From positions 1 to 64,000 of the forward strand of contig JAFZIY010000030.1 in assembly GCA_017554105.1 (NCBI GenBank): a DNA stretch of 64,000 nucleotides, read 5' to 3'. Made by a program: the position numbers and the translations under genes. Within the stretch, counting starts at the first letter, position 1; each line of letters opens with the position of its first letter. Below the pieces are notes generated by a model. It was given only the letters and a program-made list of their open reading frames with translations, did no database searches and was not told the DNA's origin. Below, piece after piece: positions 7,237 through 15,732 of this stretch. Source of the DNA: Prevotella sp. Its GTDB lineage: Bacteria > Bacteroidota > Bacteroidia > Bacteroidales > Bacteroidaceae.

Positions 7237-8766
7237 CTAAATCGTAACCTTACCATTCTTCTTGGCCTCGTCAATCCACTTGGGAACAATCTGGTCGAGG
7301 AACTTCTGCTTCTTCTCGTTCAACTTCTGCATGTCGAGACCAATAGCCTGCTGAGCCTTAGCCTTCGTAGAATAGTCGGGCACAGGTATTTCGCCAGTGT
7401 GTCCATACTTAGCTGCTACACGAGCTATCAGGATGCGAGCCTCCTTGGCATAGTCTATAGATGCAGCCAACAGGCGGATAACCTCCTGAGGTGCGTGGAA
7501 GGTAGCTCCATGCGAAGCAATCGAGTAGTCCCAACGCCACTGACTCTTGCGAAGCAGGGCCTGGATGGGCTTCAACTCAGCATCAGTAGCACCCTTGTCA
7601 ATAATAAACTTGGTCTCAAAGTGGGCACGGGCCAGCTCTTTCTCTGCCTTATTACGAACCTCCGTACACTTGTCCTGACGGTCGTAAACGTTCTTACGCA
7701 AAGTCTCGGCATCCTGACGGTGACAGGTCTGACAGGTACGGTCAATCTTGGCCAGCGGCGACATAATCTGGTGGTCAGAGAACTTCACGCCACCCTCCTG
7801 CTTATACGGCATGTGGCAGTCGGCACAGCTAACACCACGCTGGGCATGGATGCCGTGCTGCGATATCTCATAGCCAGGATGCTGGGCCTTAAGAATCGGG
7901 GTTTTCGAAAGTGGATGGATATAGTCGTAGAAACCTATCGAGTCATAGTATTCCTCGGCAGCCTCGCAGGTCAGGCCCTTGTCGTGGGGGAATACCAAGT
8001 AATTAGCCTTGCCTGGATTGTTGGGGTCATCGGGCTTGATGAAGTAATACTCCACATGACACTGAGCACATACCAGCGAGCGCATCTCCTGATGGGTTTG
8101 CTTCTTCACGTCGAGACCTCTGCGGGCAAATGCCTCATAGAGCGCAGGACGGGCAGGACGCAGGTCCATCGTAGTAGCATCGTGACAGTCGCTACAACCA
8201 ATTGTATTCATCTCTTCGGCACCCAGTTCACTCCACTTCTTAGCATAGAAGTTGGCGGGATCGAACACCGACTTTGTGTCGCTCAGCTCACGCATCATAC
8301 GAGGTACATCGGGACCTTTACATGTCCAACAGGTAGCTGGCTGCATGTCGCCGTCGCCATCGATACCTGGGTTACCCGTACGCAGAATCTTGCGCATGTC
8401 CTCCAAGGCATGTTTATGTCCGCGAGGTGTGTTGTAGTGACGCGAGAAGGCATAGCCAGCCCACAGCACCACCATCTCTGGACGCTGCTCAAGCACGTCA
8501 ACCTCCTCGGAGCCGTTGTACTTCGACTCGAACGAGGTGTCCTCGGTCATTGCCCACGTCTCATACTCACGCGGATAGTCGGCCTTGAATTTCTCGTTCT
8601 GAGCCACGATACTGTCTTCAAACACAGTGCGCTTGTTGTTGAACACACTGGCTACTTCTGCACGGCGCTCCATCAACGACGAGACGAGCAATCCCAGTAA
8701 GAAGACCACTACCATTGAGCCTAAAAAGAGTGCCCAACCTTGCCATTTCTTTAATGTCTTTGCCAT
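7237..8766 (-). CDS. nrfA: Ammonia-forming cytochrome c nitrite reductase, catalytic subunit
   Basis: A 509-residue pentahaem protein with an N-terminal membrane-spanning signal segment (about residues 11-30). The active-site haem is bound by the diagnostic CWTCK (146-150); four regular sites follow: CSDCH (191-195), CAQCH (233-237), CADCH (314-318) and CQTCH (345-349). The Lys-ligated haem is the hallmark of NrfA, which reduces nitrite to ammonium with six electrons in the periplasm. It lies 18 bp after nrfH, its quinol-oxidising partner, and upstream of the haem-attachment genes ccsB and ccsA. This indicates respiratory nitrite ammonification or nitrite detoxification. Confidence 0.97.
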   Translation of the reverse strand: MAKTLKKWQGWALFLGSMVVVFLLGLLVSSLMERRAEVASVFNNKRTVFEDSIVAQNEKFKADYPREYETWAMTEDTSFESKYNGSEEVDVLEQRPEMVVLWAGYAFSRHYNTPRGHKHALEDMRKILRTGNPGIDGDGDMQPATCWTCKGPDVPRMMRELSDTKSVFDPANFYAKKWSELGAEEMNTIGCSDCHDATTMDLRPARPALYEAFARRGLDVKKQTHQEMRSLVCAQCHVEYYFIKPDDPNNPGKANYLVFPHDKGLTCEAAEEYYDSIGFYDYIHPLSKTPILKAQHPGYEISQHGIHAQRGVSCADCHMPYKQEGGVKFSDHQIMSPLAKIDRTCQTCHRQDAETLRKNVYDRQDKCTEVRNKAEKELARAHFETKFIIDKGATDAELKPIQALLRKSQWRWDYSIASHGATFHAPQEVIRLLAASIDYAKEARILIARVAAKYGHTGEIPVPDYSTKAKAQQAIGLDMQKLNEKKQKFLDQIVPKWIDEAKKNGKVTI

Positions 8767-8784
8767 ATCTATTTTTCTTAATTC

Positions 8785-9384
8785 TTAATTCATTATTTTC
8801 TGCAGCCATTCCGGTACTGGGCTTGGCGGCAAAGGGGTTACAAACTCTGTATTCGGTGTAGCCATTAACGAGTTCATACCACCGTGAGGAACGTTGCGAT
8901 GACAGTCCCAGCACGCCTTGCCTCCCTGGACCTGCTGCTGCATGTAGCCCATACGTCCCGTCTTCACAAATTCCTGATTCAGTTGCGTGTGGCAGCGGAT
9001 ACAGTTGTCCATCACTACCTGTCCCGTCAGCGTCTCGGCCATCGGAGCCTGTCGCTCGGCATGGGTCACAAAATAGGCTGTGTGCTTCAGTCCGTCCATC
9101 GCCTTGAAACCATATTTCAGGGCGAGATTCTGGTGTGGCACATGGCAGTCGTTACATGTGGCGTCACGTCCATGCGAGGAATGGCTCCACGTAGCATAGT
9201 AAGGTGTCATGATGTGGCAGTTGACGCAGGCCGACGGGTCGTCACCCACGAAATAGGTATGGGCACGGAGCAGATACATAAACAATCCGCCCAATCCCAC
9301 AATGACGCCAGCCACAACCAGCAGTCCCACCTTCTGACGATAGGAGAACCAATCTTTAAAGGATAGTAGTTTGCGTAGATCCAT
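8785..9384 (-). CDS. nrfH: Cytochrome c nitrite reductase small subunit (quinol dehydrogenase)
   Basis: A 199-residue NapC/NirT-family tetrahaem protein with one N-terminal membrane helix (about residues 18-40). Haem sites are CVNCH (53-57), CNDCH (77-81), CIRCH (128-132) and CWDCH (158-162). It takes electrons from menaquinol and passes them to NrfA, anchoring the complex to the outer face of the inner membrane. It is first in the operon; a -7 box (9475-9483) lies about 90 bp upstream, next to a palindrome. The proline-rich C-terminal tail is slightly longer than in the classical proteobacterial protein. Confidence 0.96.
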   Translation of the reverse strand: MDLRKLLSFKDWFSYRQKVGLLVVAGVIVGLGGLFMYLLRAHTYFVGDDPSACVNCHIMTPYYATWSHSSHGRDATCNDCHVPHQNLALKYGFKAMDGLKHTAYFVTHAERQAPMAETLTGQVVMDNCIRCHTQLNQEFVKTGRMGYMQQQVQGGKACWDCHRNVPHGGMNSLMATPNTEFVTPLPPSPVPEWLQKIMN

Positions 9385-9461
9385 ATAGGTGTAGTTTGTG
9401 GGAAGACTCGTTCAAGCCAAACGCAGAATGATTACTCTTTGATTAGACTCAACCGATTCTA

Positions 9462-9483
9462 GCTGCCTTTGGCAGCAAATATA
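9462..9483 (-). promoter_or_regulatory. nrf operon promoter with overlapping palindrome
   Basis: TATATTTGC on the minus strand (9475-9483) is a near-perfect -7 box. GCTGCC-TTT-GGCAGC (9462-9476) is a perfect palindrome overlapping its downstream edge and the predicted start region, where a regulator could act or the RNA could fold. Confidence 0.6.
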
Positions 9484-9561
9484 CGAAATTTATTCAATAT
9501 ATCCTAACAAATCCGCGCATCATTAACAACATTTAAGGAGTTCACGCCCTTTTGTGTACTT

Positions 9562-9957
9562 TTATTTGTAATCGTAGAGTTGAATGTGCAGAATCTTCCA
9601 CTCACCCACACCGATACGGGCGTGACGGCCTTGATGGCTTTGGTCTCCATTGTGACGGCGAAGGTATTGCATCTGCCCTTGGTGGTCGATAGTGACTTCA
9701 TCGACAGAGAGAAGGCCGAGACGAGAACCATTGAATTTTGATTGGGATGATTGCGATGCTGTACCTACTTCTGCAAAACCATCTTCGCCTAATTGTTTCT
9801 GCTGCTCTTGCTGTTTTTCTGTACGCGTCTTGAAGTCAACTACAACACCACTACCCGCCAACAGATAGTCGTACTTACCCAGTCGGATAAGCATGGCTCC
9901 ACCCTCTGGCCATGTCGAGCCATCAGTAGCACGGGCATCCCAGGGAAAGTCACACTA
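9562..9957 (-). pseudogene. C-terminal relic of the GH35-type glycosidase
   Basis: On the minus strand this encodes about 130 residues matching the last quarter of the intact enzyme at 11980-13581, from PWDARATDGSTWPEGGAM through VDEVTIDHQ and QGRHARIGVGEWKILHI to the stop at 9562-9564. The catalytic domain is absent. Homology stops abruptly near 9950-9957, where the acyltransferase relic begins on the other strand. The segment holding LSTFNSQLST in the intact copy reads differently here (ASQSSQSKFN), so that position is variable. It has no promoter or start of its own. Confidence 0.85.
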
Positions 9958-9960
9958 TAT

Positions 9961-10096
9961 GAACAATAACATTTACCTCGCATCGAAACCGCGTTACGAG
10001 ATTCTTGACGGACTGCGCGGAGTAGCCTACAAGCTCTACGACCTGCCCGTGCGTGAGTGGCTGAAACATAAACTCTTTAGACCTGCCACAAAATGA
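9961..10096 (+). pseudogene. Internally deleted acyltransferase relic
   Basis: ATG near 9959 is followed by codons matching the start of the acyltransferase at 3338 (NNIYLASKPRYEILDGLRGV) and then, in frame, by its last 20 or so codons (AYKLYDLPVREWLKHKLF) to TGA 10094-10096. About 1.08 kb is missing. The join falls where the parent gene has similar GTGGC-type triplets at both ends, which suggests deletion by short-homology recombination. The product would be about 45 residues with no membrane segments. Confidence 0.85.
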
Positions 10097-10117
10097 GGAA
10101 ACAAATCTCATAAATTT

Positions 10118-10171
10118 TCACAAAAGATTCCTCCATATCACGATGGTGTGGAGGATTTTTCGTATATTCGC
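10118..10171 (+). promoter_or_regulatory. Repeated hairpin module, copy C, with -7 box
   Basis: CACAAAAGATTC, an 11-bp stem with two G-T pairs (CCTCCATATCA / TGGTGTGGAGG), a T run and TATATTCGC (10163-10171). It ends the acyltransferase relic and may start the alcohol dehydrogenase at 10197. Confidence 0.65.
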
Positions 10172-10196
10172 AGCAGATTAAATAATAATAACTAAT

Positions 10197-11369
10197 ATGC
10201 AAGGAAACTTTTCGTACCACAATCCCACCAAGCTGTATTTTGGTGATGAGTCTTTGAATTTCCTCAAAGACGAGTTGAAGAACTTTGGGCCTGTTGTGTT
10301 GCTGAACTACGGCAGCGGCAGTGTGAAACGCAACGGCATCTACGACCAGGTGGTAGCCATCTTGAAGGAGGCTGGCAAGACCATTGTGGAGAACCCAGAC
10401 GTGATGAGCAACCCAACGCTGGAGAAACTGCGCGAGGGTATCAAAATAGCCCGCGAGAACAACGTGGACTGGATTCTCGCCCTCGGTGGCGGCAGCGTCT
10501 GTGACTACTCAAAGGCTGTGGCCGCATCTGTGTTCTACGATGGTGACTATTGGGACAAGTTCTGGCTGAAGCAGGAACAACCCGATGCCGACCAGAAGCT
10601 GTTGCCCGTGGGCTGCATCCTGACGATGGCTGGCACAGGCTCGGAGATGAACGCCGGTACGGTGATTACCGATGCGGAGCACACGTTCAAGGTAGGCCAC
10701 GTGTTTGACGACCGTCTGATGCCGAAGTTCTCGATTCTGAATCCTAAGTTCACGATGACCGTGCCTGAAAATCAGATGAAGGCAGGCATCTACGACATCA
10801 TGAACCACATCATGGAGCAGTACTTCTCTGACTTCGACGACAACACCAGCGACTATCTCTCAGAGGGACTGATGCGCAGTCTCATCACGGCTTCACGCAT
10901 TGCCGTGAAGAATCCGCAGGACTATGAGGCGCGTTCGAACATCATGTGGACGGCGACTTGGGCACTCAACACGCTTATCGGTCTTGGCAAGCATGAGGAC
11001 TGGATGGTACACATGATAGGTCACTCACTTGGTGCATGGACGCACGCCCCTCACGGCTACTGCCTCGCTGCAGTATCAATGGCCTACTATCGTCGCGCCA
11101 TGAAACCAGGTTTGGCGAAATTCGTACGTTTTGCCAAGAATGTTTGGGGCATCAACGGAGACGGCATGACCGACCAACAGATTGCTGAAGCAGGTCTCGA
11201 AGCCCTGAAGAACTGGATGCTTGAAATAGGACTGCCACTCACCATCAGCGAGATTGGTGCTACCCCCGAGATGATTCCCGGCATCACCGAGGGCACCATC
11301 TGTTATCCCGCTGGCTACCTCGACCTGAAGCCAGAGGATATCATAGAAATTCTTAAAGATAGTCTATAA
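10197..11369 (+). CDS. Iron-containing alcohol dehydrogenase (BdhA/YqdH type)
   Basis: A 390-residue group III, Fe-dependent dehydrogenase. The nucleotide-binding part shows [15 protein letters not shown] (about residues 94-108). The metal-binding half carries Asp and His ligands in [12 protein letters not shown] and in [16 protein letters not shown]. Homologues of this length are NAD(P)H-dependent butanol dehydrogenases or broad aldehyde reductases acting in the cytoplasm; the substrate here is not determinable. The lipoprotein flavodoxin begins 7 bp after its stop, so they form an operon, matching the redox theme of the region. Confidence 0.93.
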   Translation: MQGNFSYHNPTKLYFGDESLNFLKDELKNFGPVVLLNYGSGSVKRNGIYDQVVAILKEAGKTIVENPDVMSNPTLEKLREGIKIARENNVDWILALGGGSVCDYSKAVAASVFYDGDYWDKFWLKQEQPDADQKLLPVGCILTMAGTGSEMNAGTVITDAEHTFKVGHVFDDRLMPKFSILNPKFTMTVPENQMKAGIYDIMNHIMEQYFSDFDDNTSDYLSEGLMRSLITASRIAVKNPQDYEARSNIMWTATWALNTLIGLGKHEDWMVHMIGHSLGAWTHAPHGYCLAAVSMAYYRRAMKPGLAKFVRFAKNVWGINGDGMTDQQIAEAGLEALKNWMLEIGLPLTISEIGATPEMIPGITEGTICYPAGYLDLKPEDIIEILKDSL

Positions 11370-11376
11370 AATAAAA

Positions 11377-11952
11377 ATGATGAAAATGAAGAAAATAGTA
11401 TTTGCAATGGCAGCACTGCTGACAATCAGTCTGAGTGCCTGCTCACAAGGAAACAAAACAACGGAGAACAAAGAAGTCAAAAAAGTATTAGTAGCTTATT
11501 TCTCTGCCTCTGGCACTACGGAGGGAGTTGCCAAGCAGTTAGCAGAGGTGACGGGCGGAGACCTGCATAAGATTCAGCCCGAACAACCTTATACGGATGC
11601 AGATCTTGACTGGAGGAACAAACAAAGTCGTTCGTCTGTTGAGATGCAGGATAAGAACTCCCGTCCTGCTATCACAAATAAGTTACCAAACATGCAGGAC
11701 TACGATGTGGTATATGTCGGATTCCCCATTTGGTGGAACACTGCTCCAACCATCATCAACACCTTTATGGAGGCGTATGATTTTAAGGGCAAGACCATCA
11801 TCCCCTTCGCCACCTCTGGCAGCAGCAGCATCAAAAAGGCTTGCGAAGACCTAAAAGCCACCTATCCAGATGTCAACTGGAAAGAAGGCAAACTATTGAA
11901 CCATGTCAGTAAACAGGAACTGAACGAGTTGCGAGAGCAAAGTGGAATTTAA
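11377..11952 (+). CDS. Flavodoxin-fold lipoprotein
   Basis: A 191-residue protein with a lipoprotein signal peptide (hydrophobic stretch ending in LSACSQ, Cys being the lipidation site) followed by a flavodoxin fold. The FMN phosphate loop is [22 protein letters not shown] forms the isoalloxazine contact region. It is probably a membrane-tethered electron carrier or quinone/nitro reductase-like protein. Three nearby starts are possible (11377, 11380, 11386); the relic at 717 begins at the position matching 11386. It is in an operon with the alcohol dehydrogenase. The intact glycosidase converges on it 27 bp away. Confidence 0.88.
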   Translation: MMKMKKIVFAMAALLTISLSACSQGNKTTENKEVKKVLVAYFSASGTTEGVAKQLAEVTGGDLHKIQPEQPYTDADLDWRNKQSRSSVEMQDKNSRPAITNKLPNMQDYDVVYVGFPIWWNTAPTIINTFMEAYDFKGKTIIPFATSGSSSIKKACEDLKATYPDVNWKEGKLLNHVSKQELNELREQSGI

Positions 11953-11979
11953 TCCGACTCTTATGATGCTATAGTCGCT

Positions 11980-13581
11980 TTATTTGTATTCGTAGAGTTT
12001 AATGTGTAGAATCTTCCACTCGCCAACGCTGATGCGGGCGTGACGGCCTTGGTGGCTCTGGTCGCCATTATGACGGCGTAGGAATTGCATATGGTCTTGA
12101 TGGTCAATAGTGACTTCATCGACGGAAAGGATACCGAGGCGGGAACCCGTGAAACCAGTTGAAAGTTGAGAGTTGAAAGTTGAGAGTAGGGTGCCAGCTT
12201 CGGCGAAGCCGTCTTCGCCTAATTGTTTCTGACTTTCTTGCTGTTTCTCTGTACGCGTCTTGAAGTCAACTACTACCCCACTGCCTGCCAGCAGATAGTC
12301 GTACTTGCCCAATCGGATAAGCATGGCACCTCCCTCTGGCCACGTCGAGCCGTCAGTGGCACGAGGATCCCAAGGTAAAGTGAAATAATGGCGACAAGTC
12401 ATAACCACACCTTCATCATCAATGATACGCTCCTTATCTTCCTGATCGAATAATAAGCCCCAAGTATTCTCCTGTTTCACATTGAACACCTGAGACAAAA
12501 GATTATATGCTTGCGTTACCGACTCCGTCTCTTTGGGCGAAGCCTGGTCGATGGCAAAGGGTGAGAAACCGAGGGCCTGATGCTCACCGAAAGCATAGAG
12601 ACCTCGTACTCCACTGTTCTCACAGCAACGGCTCTCAGGGATAAAGAGACGGTTCTTCACCTTCCCACCATCCTGCGGACGCAAAGGCATGGCGTATTGC
12701 GACGCCCACGACTTAAAGCCTGTATCATAGATGTCTGGTGCAAGGATGTCAATGCTGGGAGCACCTGCTTTCCAAATATCAGCGAGATGAGCCAACGGAC
12801 CTGCCGACGGATATTCGCCTGGCTTACGACCGCGGCTGTTCATCGCTGCATTCACATAGAGTGGCATGTCGTGGATACGTCGTGCCGCCTTTGCCAGATG
12901 CTCCACATAACAGGCATAGTGCCAAGCCATAAACTTCTCGTCTGCATAATCATCAGTACCATAACGCTCAGCCCACTTTTCTGCCTTATAAACTTTCTCG
13001 GCTAAAGGCGAATGGTCACGTGCCGACTCTAGCATACCAATCTCATTCTCAATCTGCATCATAATGACCACCTCACGATTTGGATCTTTCTCAGCGATAT
13101 GTTGCATCAGCGCAGAAAAGACTTTCAGGTCGGCTTGTAGCACGTTGTCGCTGAAGCACGAGGCAATCTCTAATGGTTTTCCTTCTGCTGTCACAGCACG
13201 TGGGAACCGTTTTACATCACGCTTAAACCATGCTGGAGCGTAGCATGACATCGAGTTCTTCCACACACCAAACCAAAGCGGTACAATCTTCAGTCCCTGC
13301 TGACGAGCTACGTCAATGGTACGGTCAACAAGCGTGAAATCCATCTGTCCCTCCACAGGTTCTAGGAACTCCCAATAGACAGGTACCAGCACAGTGTTCA
13401 GTCCCAGCGCCTTCATACGAGGCAACACCTCCTCAATATCACTCACCGATGTCGCTGCCGAATTGCTCAACTCACCACCCAGAATATGAAAATGCGGAAT
13501 GTCGTTGTCAGCTCGCAAGGTATTTGGCACGAGCATCATAAATATGCTCAACAATGCCGATATAATTCTGCTATTCTTCAT
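11980..13581 (-). CDS. GH35-type beta-galactosidase-like enzyme (DUF5597 C-terminus)
   Basis: A 533-residue secreted enzyme with an N-terminal signal peptide (about residues 1-24). A TIM-barrel catalytic domain has YWEFLEPVEG near 70, the acid/base region MQIENEIG (Glu180) and the nucleophile candidate Glu316 in FIPESR. The C-terminal part fits the DUF5597 extension of GH35-like galactosidases. It likely releases beta-galactosyl residues from plant or host glycans in the periplasm or outside. A simple-repeat insert (12155-12190) encodes LSTFNSQLST. The gene has its own promoter, divergent from carbonic anhydrase. A C-terminal relic of it lies at 9562-9957. Confidence 0.88.
   Translation of the reverse strand: MKNSRIISALLSIFMMLVPNTLRADNDIPHFHILGGELSNSAATSVSDIEEVLPRMKALGLNTVLVPVYWEFLEPVEGQMDFTLVDRTIDVARQQGLKIVPLWFGVWKNSMSCYAPAWFKRDVKRFPRAVTAEGKPLEIASCFSDNVLQADLKVFSALMQHIAEKDPNREVVIMMQIENEIGMLESARDHSPLAEKVYKAEKWAERYGTDDYADEKFMAWHYACYVEHLAKAARRIHDMPLYVNAAMNSRGRKPGEYPSAGPLAHLADIWKAGAPSIDILAPDIYDTGFKSWASQYAMPLRPQDGGKVKNRLFIPESRCCENSGVRGLYAFGEHQALGFSPFAIDQASPKETESVTQAYNLLSQVFNVKQENTWGLLFDQEDKERIIDDEGVVMTCRHYFTLPWDPRATDGSTWPEGGAMLIRLGKYDYLLAGSGVVVDFKTRTEKQQESQKQLGEDGFAEAGTLLSTFNSQLSTGFTGSRLGILSVDEVTIDHQDHMQFLRRHNGDQSHQGRHARISVGEWKILHIKLYEYK
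12155..12190. repeat. In-frame GAAAGTTGAGAGTT repeat in the glycosidase
   Basis: CAGTTGAAAGTTGAGAGTTG and continuation, encoding STFNSQLST on the minus strand. The paralogous relic reads differently at this exact place, so the repeat arrived or changed after duplication. Confidence 0.7.
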
Positions 13582-13597
13582 AAACTATCATAATTCT

Positions 13598-13641
13598 CGG
13601 AGCAAATTTAATGAAATTTCTCTGATTATCATTATCTTTGC
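13598..13641. promoter_or_regulatory. Divergent promoters, glycosidase and carbonic anhydrase
   Basis: On the plus strand TATCTTTGC at 13633-13641 serves carbonic anhydrase. On the minus strand TTAAATTTGCTCC (about 13598-13612) serves the glycosidase. Confidence 0.6.
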
Positions 13642-13674
13642 AGATAAAATTAAGTGTATTTAGATATTACGCAT

Positions 13675-14262
13675 ATGATAGACCAGATTATTGCCTATAA
13701 TAAAGAATTCGTGGCACAGAAGGGCTACGAGAAGTATCTGACCAACAAGTACCCCGATAAGAAGTTGGCGGTGTTGTCGTGTATGGACACCCGGTTGACA
13801 GAACTGCTGCCCGCTGCTCTCGGGCTGAAGAACGGTGATGCCAAGATCATCAAGAACGCAGGAGGCTTGGTGATTTCTGCTTTCGACTCTGCCATGCGCA
13901 GCCTCATCGTGGCTATCTATGAGTTGGGCGTTGAGGAAATCATGGTAGTAGCACACTCGCATTGTGGAGCCTGCCACATGAGTTATGACCATTTCCACCA
14001 TGAGATGATTGCCCGTGGTGTGACGGATGAGACGCTCGACACTATCCGCAAGTGCGGTATTAATCTGGACCATTGGCTGGAGGGCTTCAAGGACACGCCC
14101 GAATCTGTCCGCAAGACCGTTGAAACCATCAAGACTCATCCCCTTGTACCAAAGGACATCATCGTTCGCGGATTTATCATTGACTCTGAAACAGGAGCAT
14201 TGGAAGAGATCAGAGAATCAAGAACTAATAGAATGAACCGTCCAACAACTTTGATGGTATGA
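13675..14262 (+). CDS. Beta-class carbonic anhydrase
   Basis: A 195-residue beta-carbonic anhydrase. Zinc ligands are Cys36 in SCMDTR, His94 and Cys97 in HSHCGAC; Asp38 and Arg40 form the catalytic dyad. It interconverts CO2 and bicarbonate in the cytoplasm, supplying carboxylation reactions. I chose ATG 13675 rather than the GTG at 13654, because family members begin near the IDQIIAYNK helix and a -7 box sits 34 bp upstream. The stop overlaps the ATG of the next gene by 4 bp, so the unknown membrane protein is translationally coupled. Confidence 0.93.
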   Translation: MIDQIIAYNKEFVAQKGYEKYLTNKYPDKKLAVLSCMDTRLTELLPAALGLKNGDAKIIKNAGGLVISAFDSAMRSLIVAIYELGVEEIMVVAHSHCGACHMSYDHFHHEMIARGVTDETLDTIRKCGINLDHWLEGFKDTPESVRKTVETIKTHPLVPKDIIVRGFIIDSETGALEEIRESRTNRMNRPTTLMV

Positions 14263-15071
14263 AACAATATCTTCTTTATTTCTTGGCTTTATTTTTGGTC
14301 ATGTTCATTATTGGTGCATTGTGCAAGACACCACATCTGCTTAATGTTTTTATCTCATTCCTAATAGCTCTTATAATTATGGTTTGTGAGTACTTTAAAG
14401 AACACAAGAGAGTCAGCAAAGCTGATAGACTATGGATGCAGAGGATTGCTGAGCAGTGGGATGGCAATTTGACTACCGATGGTATAATTGACAGCCAGAT
14501 ATATGTGGATGTCAACAATATAGATGCTTTCTTTTCTTACAATGGCAGGAGTTCTGATTTGACTATTTCTTTTTATACATACACAAATCCATACACTCAG
14601 GCAGTAAAGGAAGTTATCAACAAACGTTTGAACGATATTCTGATGTTGGAGGGCGTGACGTGTGATAATAATATATTGCATATATTGTTTGGAGCCATGT
14701 TCTTTTTGCACGTTTCACGAGCCGAAGCGAATGATCTCCTTTTGGGTAGAATGAAAACGTTGTTTGAACGAATAAAAGAAGACGAGCGTTCTCATCAGAC
14801 AGATATCTATTTCAAGGTTGTTGGTGTAGAATATGATGACGATGTCTGTTACTTTGAATGTTCTTTCCAGTCAGAGATAAAAAGGGCTATGGTTGTTTGC
14901 CCCGAAAAGATTTTGCGTTACGATGTTTCGAAAGGAGACTTTCTCCCAGAGGCAATGAATGAAGTCACAGAGGAAGATATTAACAGTATAGCAGATGATG
15001 AAACCTTTGAGTTATTATCGGCTCAAGAGTTTTATCGATTGTGGGGAAATGAAAGCAAAATACAGAAATGA
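14259..15071 (+). CDS. Unknown membrane-anchored protein
   Basis: A 270-residue protein I do not recognise. Two closely spaced hydrophobic helices at the N-terminus (about residues 4-22 and 27-46) are followed by a soluble, mostly acidic cytoplasmic part without cysteine pairs or known catalytic motifs; RVSKADRLWMQRIAEQWDG and WGNESKIQK mark its ends. Codon use is visibly more A/T-rich than its neighbours, which suggests recent acquisition or weak selection. ATGA overlaps with both carbonic anhydrase and the following frame make it part of an operon. Confidence 0.75.
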   Translation: MKQYLLYFLALFLVMFIIGALCKTPHLLNVFISFLIALIIMVCEYFKEHKRVSKADRLWMQRIAEQWDGNLTTDGIIDSQIYVDVNNIDAFFSYNGRSSDLTISFYTYTNPYTQAVKEVINKRLNDILMLEGVTCDNNILHILFGAMFFLHVSRAEANDLLLGRMKTLFERIKEDERSHQTDIYFKVVGVEYDDDVCYFECSFQSEIKRAMVVCPEKILRYDVSKGDFLPEAMNEVTEEDINSIADDETFELLSAQEFYRLWGNESKIQK

Positions 15072-15094
15072 GATTGATACAAAAAAAGAATAAT

Positions 15095-15658
15095 ATGAAG
15101 AGTTTCAAATCAACAGCGTGGATTCTTCCACAACCAGTACTGATAATCGGTACATACGACAAGAACGGCAAGCCCAATGCAATGAATGCAGCATGGGGTG
15201 GTCAGTGGGATATGCACGAAATCATTATCTCTCTCGGTTCTCATCAGACAACTGATAACCTTGCTGATAATCCTGACTTCACCGTTGCTTTTGCAACAGC
15301 CGATACAATGGTAGCCTCTGACTATGTAGGCATCGTGAGTGGCAGGAATACGCCTGACAAGATGGAAAAGACAGGCTGGACTATCGAGAAGGCCCCCAAT
15401 GTGAATGCTCCTCTGTTCAAGGAGTTCCCGATGACACTTGAATGTCGGGTGAAGCAGAAGATTGACGAGAGTGAGACGGGCTACTACCTCGTTGCAGAAA
15501 TCGTCAATATCCTCTGTGACGAGAAGTTCTTGGCCGAAGATGGAAAACCTGATGTAGCCCAGATGGAACTGATAACCTTCGACCCTGTTCACCATACCTA
15601 CATTCAATTGGGCAAAACTATTGGCAATGCATTCTCAGACGGGAAAAAGTTGAAATAA
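15095..15658 (+). CDS. Flavin reductase-like FMN-binding protein
   Basis: A 187-residue flavin-reductase-like split barrel (flavoredoxin type): PQPVLIIGTYDKNGKPNAMN, AAWGGQWDMHEIIISLG and VGIVSGRNTPDKMEKTGW fit the FMN-binding family. It probably binds FMN and transfers electrons from NAD(P)H or another carrier. ATG 15095 matches the usual family start (KSFKSTAWILPQPV). An upstream ATG at 15068, overlapping the previous stop, would add nine residues and cannot be excluded. The stop is followed immediately by the SDR reading frame. Confidence 0.88.
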   Translation: MKSFKSTAWILPQPVLIIGTYDKNGKPNAMNAAWGGQWDMHEIIISLGSHQTTDNLADNPDFTVAFATADTMVASDYVGIVSGRNTPDKMEKTGWTIEKAPNVNAPLFKEFPMTLECRVKQKIDESETGYYLVAEIVNILCDEKFLAEDGKPDVAQMELITFDPVHHTYIQLGKTIGNAFSDGKKLK

Positions 15659-15732
15659 TGTCACAATACAAACATATTATTGCACTTTTTTCTCACATTG
15701 ACACGATAGAATTAATATGTATTTTTCAATAT

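Noticed and set aside
7192..8700. Long plus-strand open frame opposite nrfA
   Set aside because: It is a shadow of the clear pentahaem nrfA reading frame and matches nothing.
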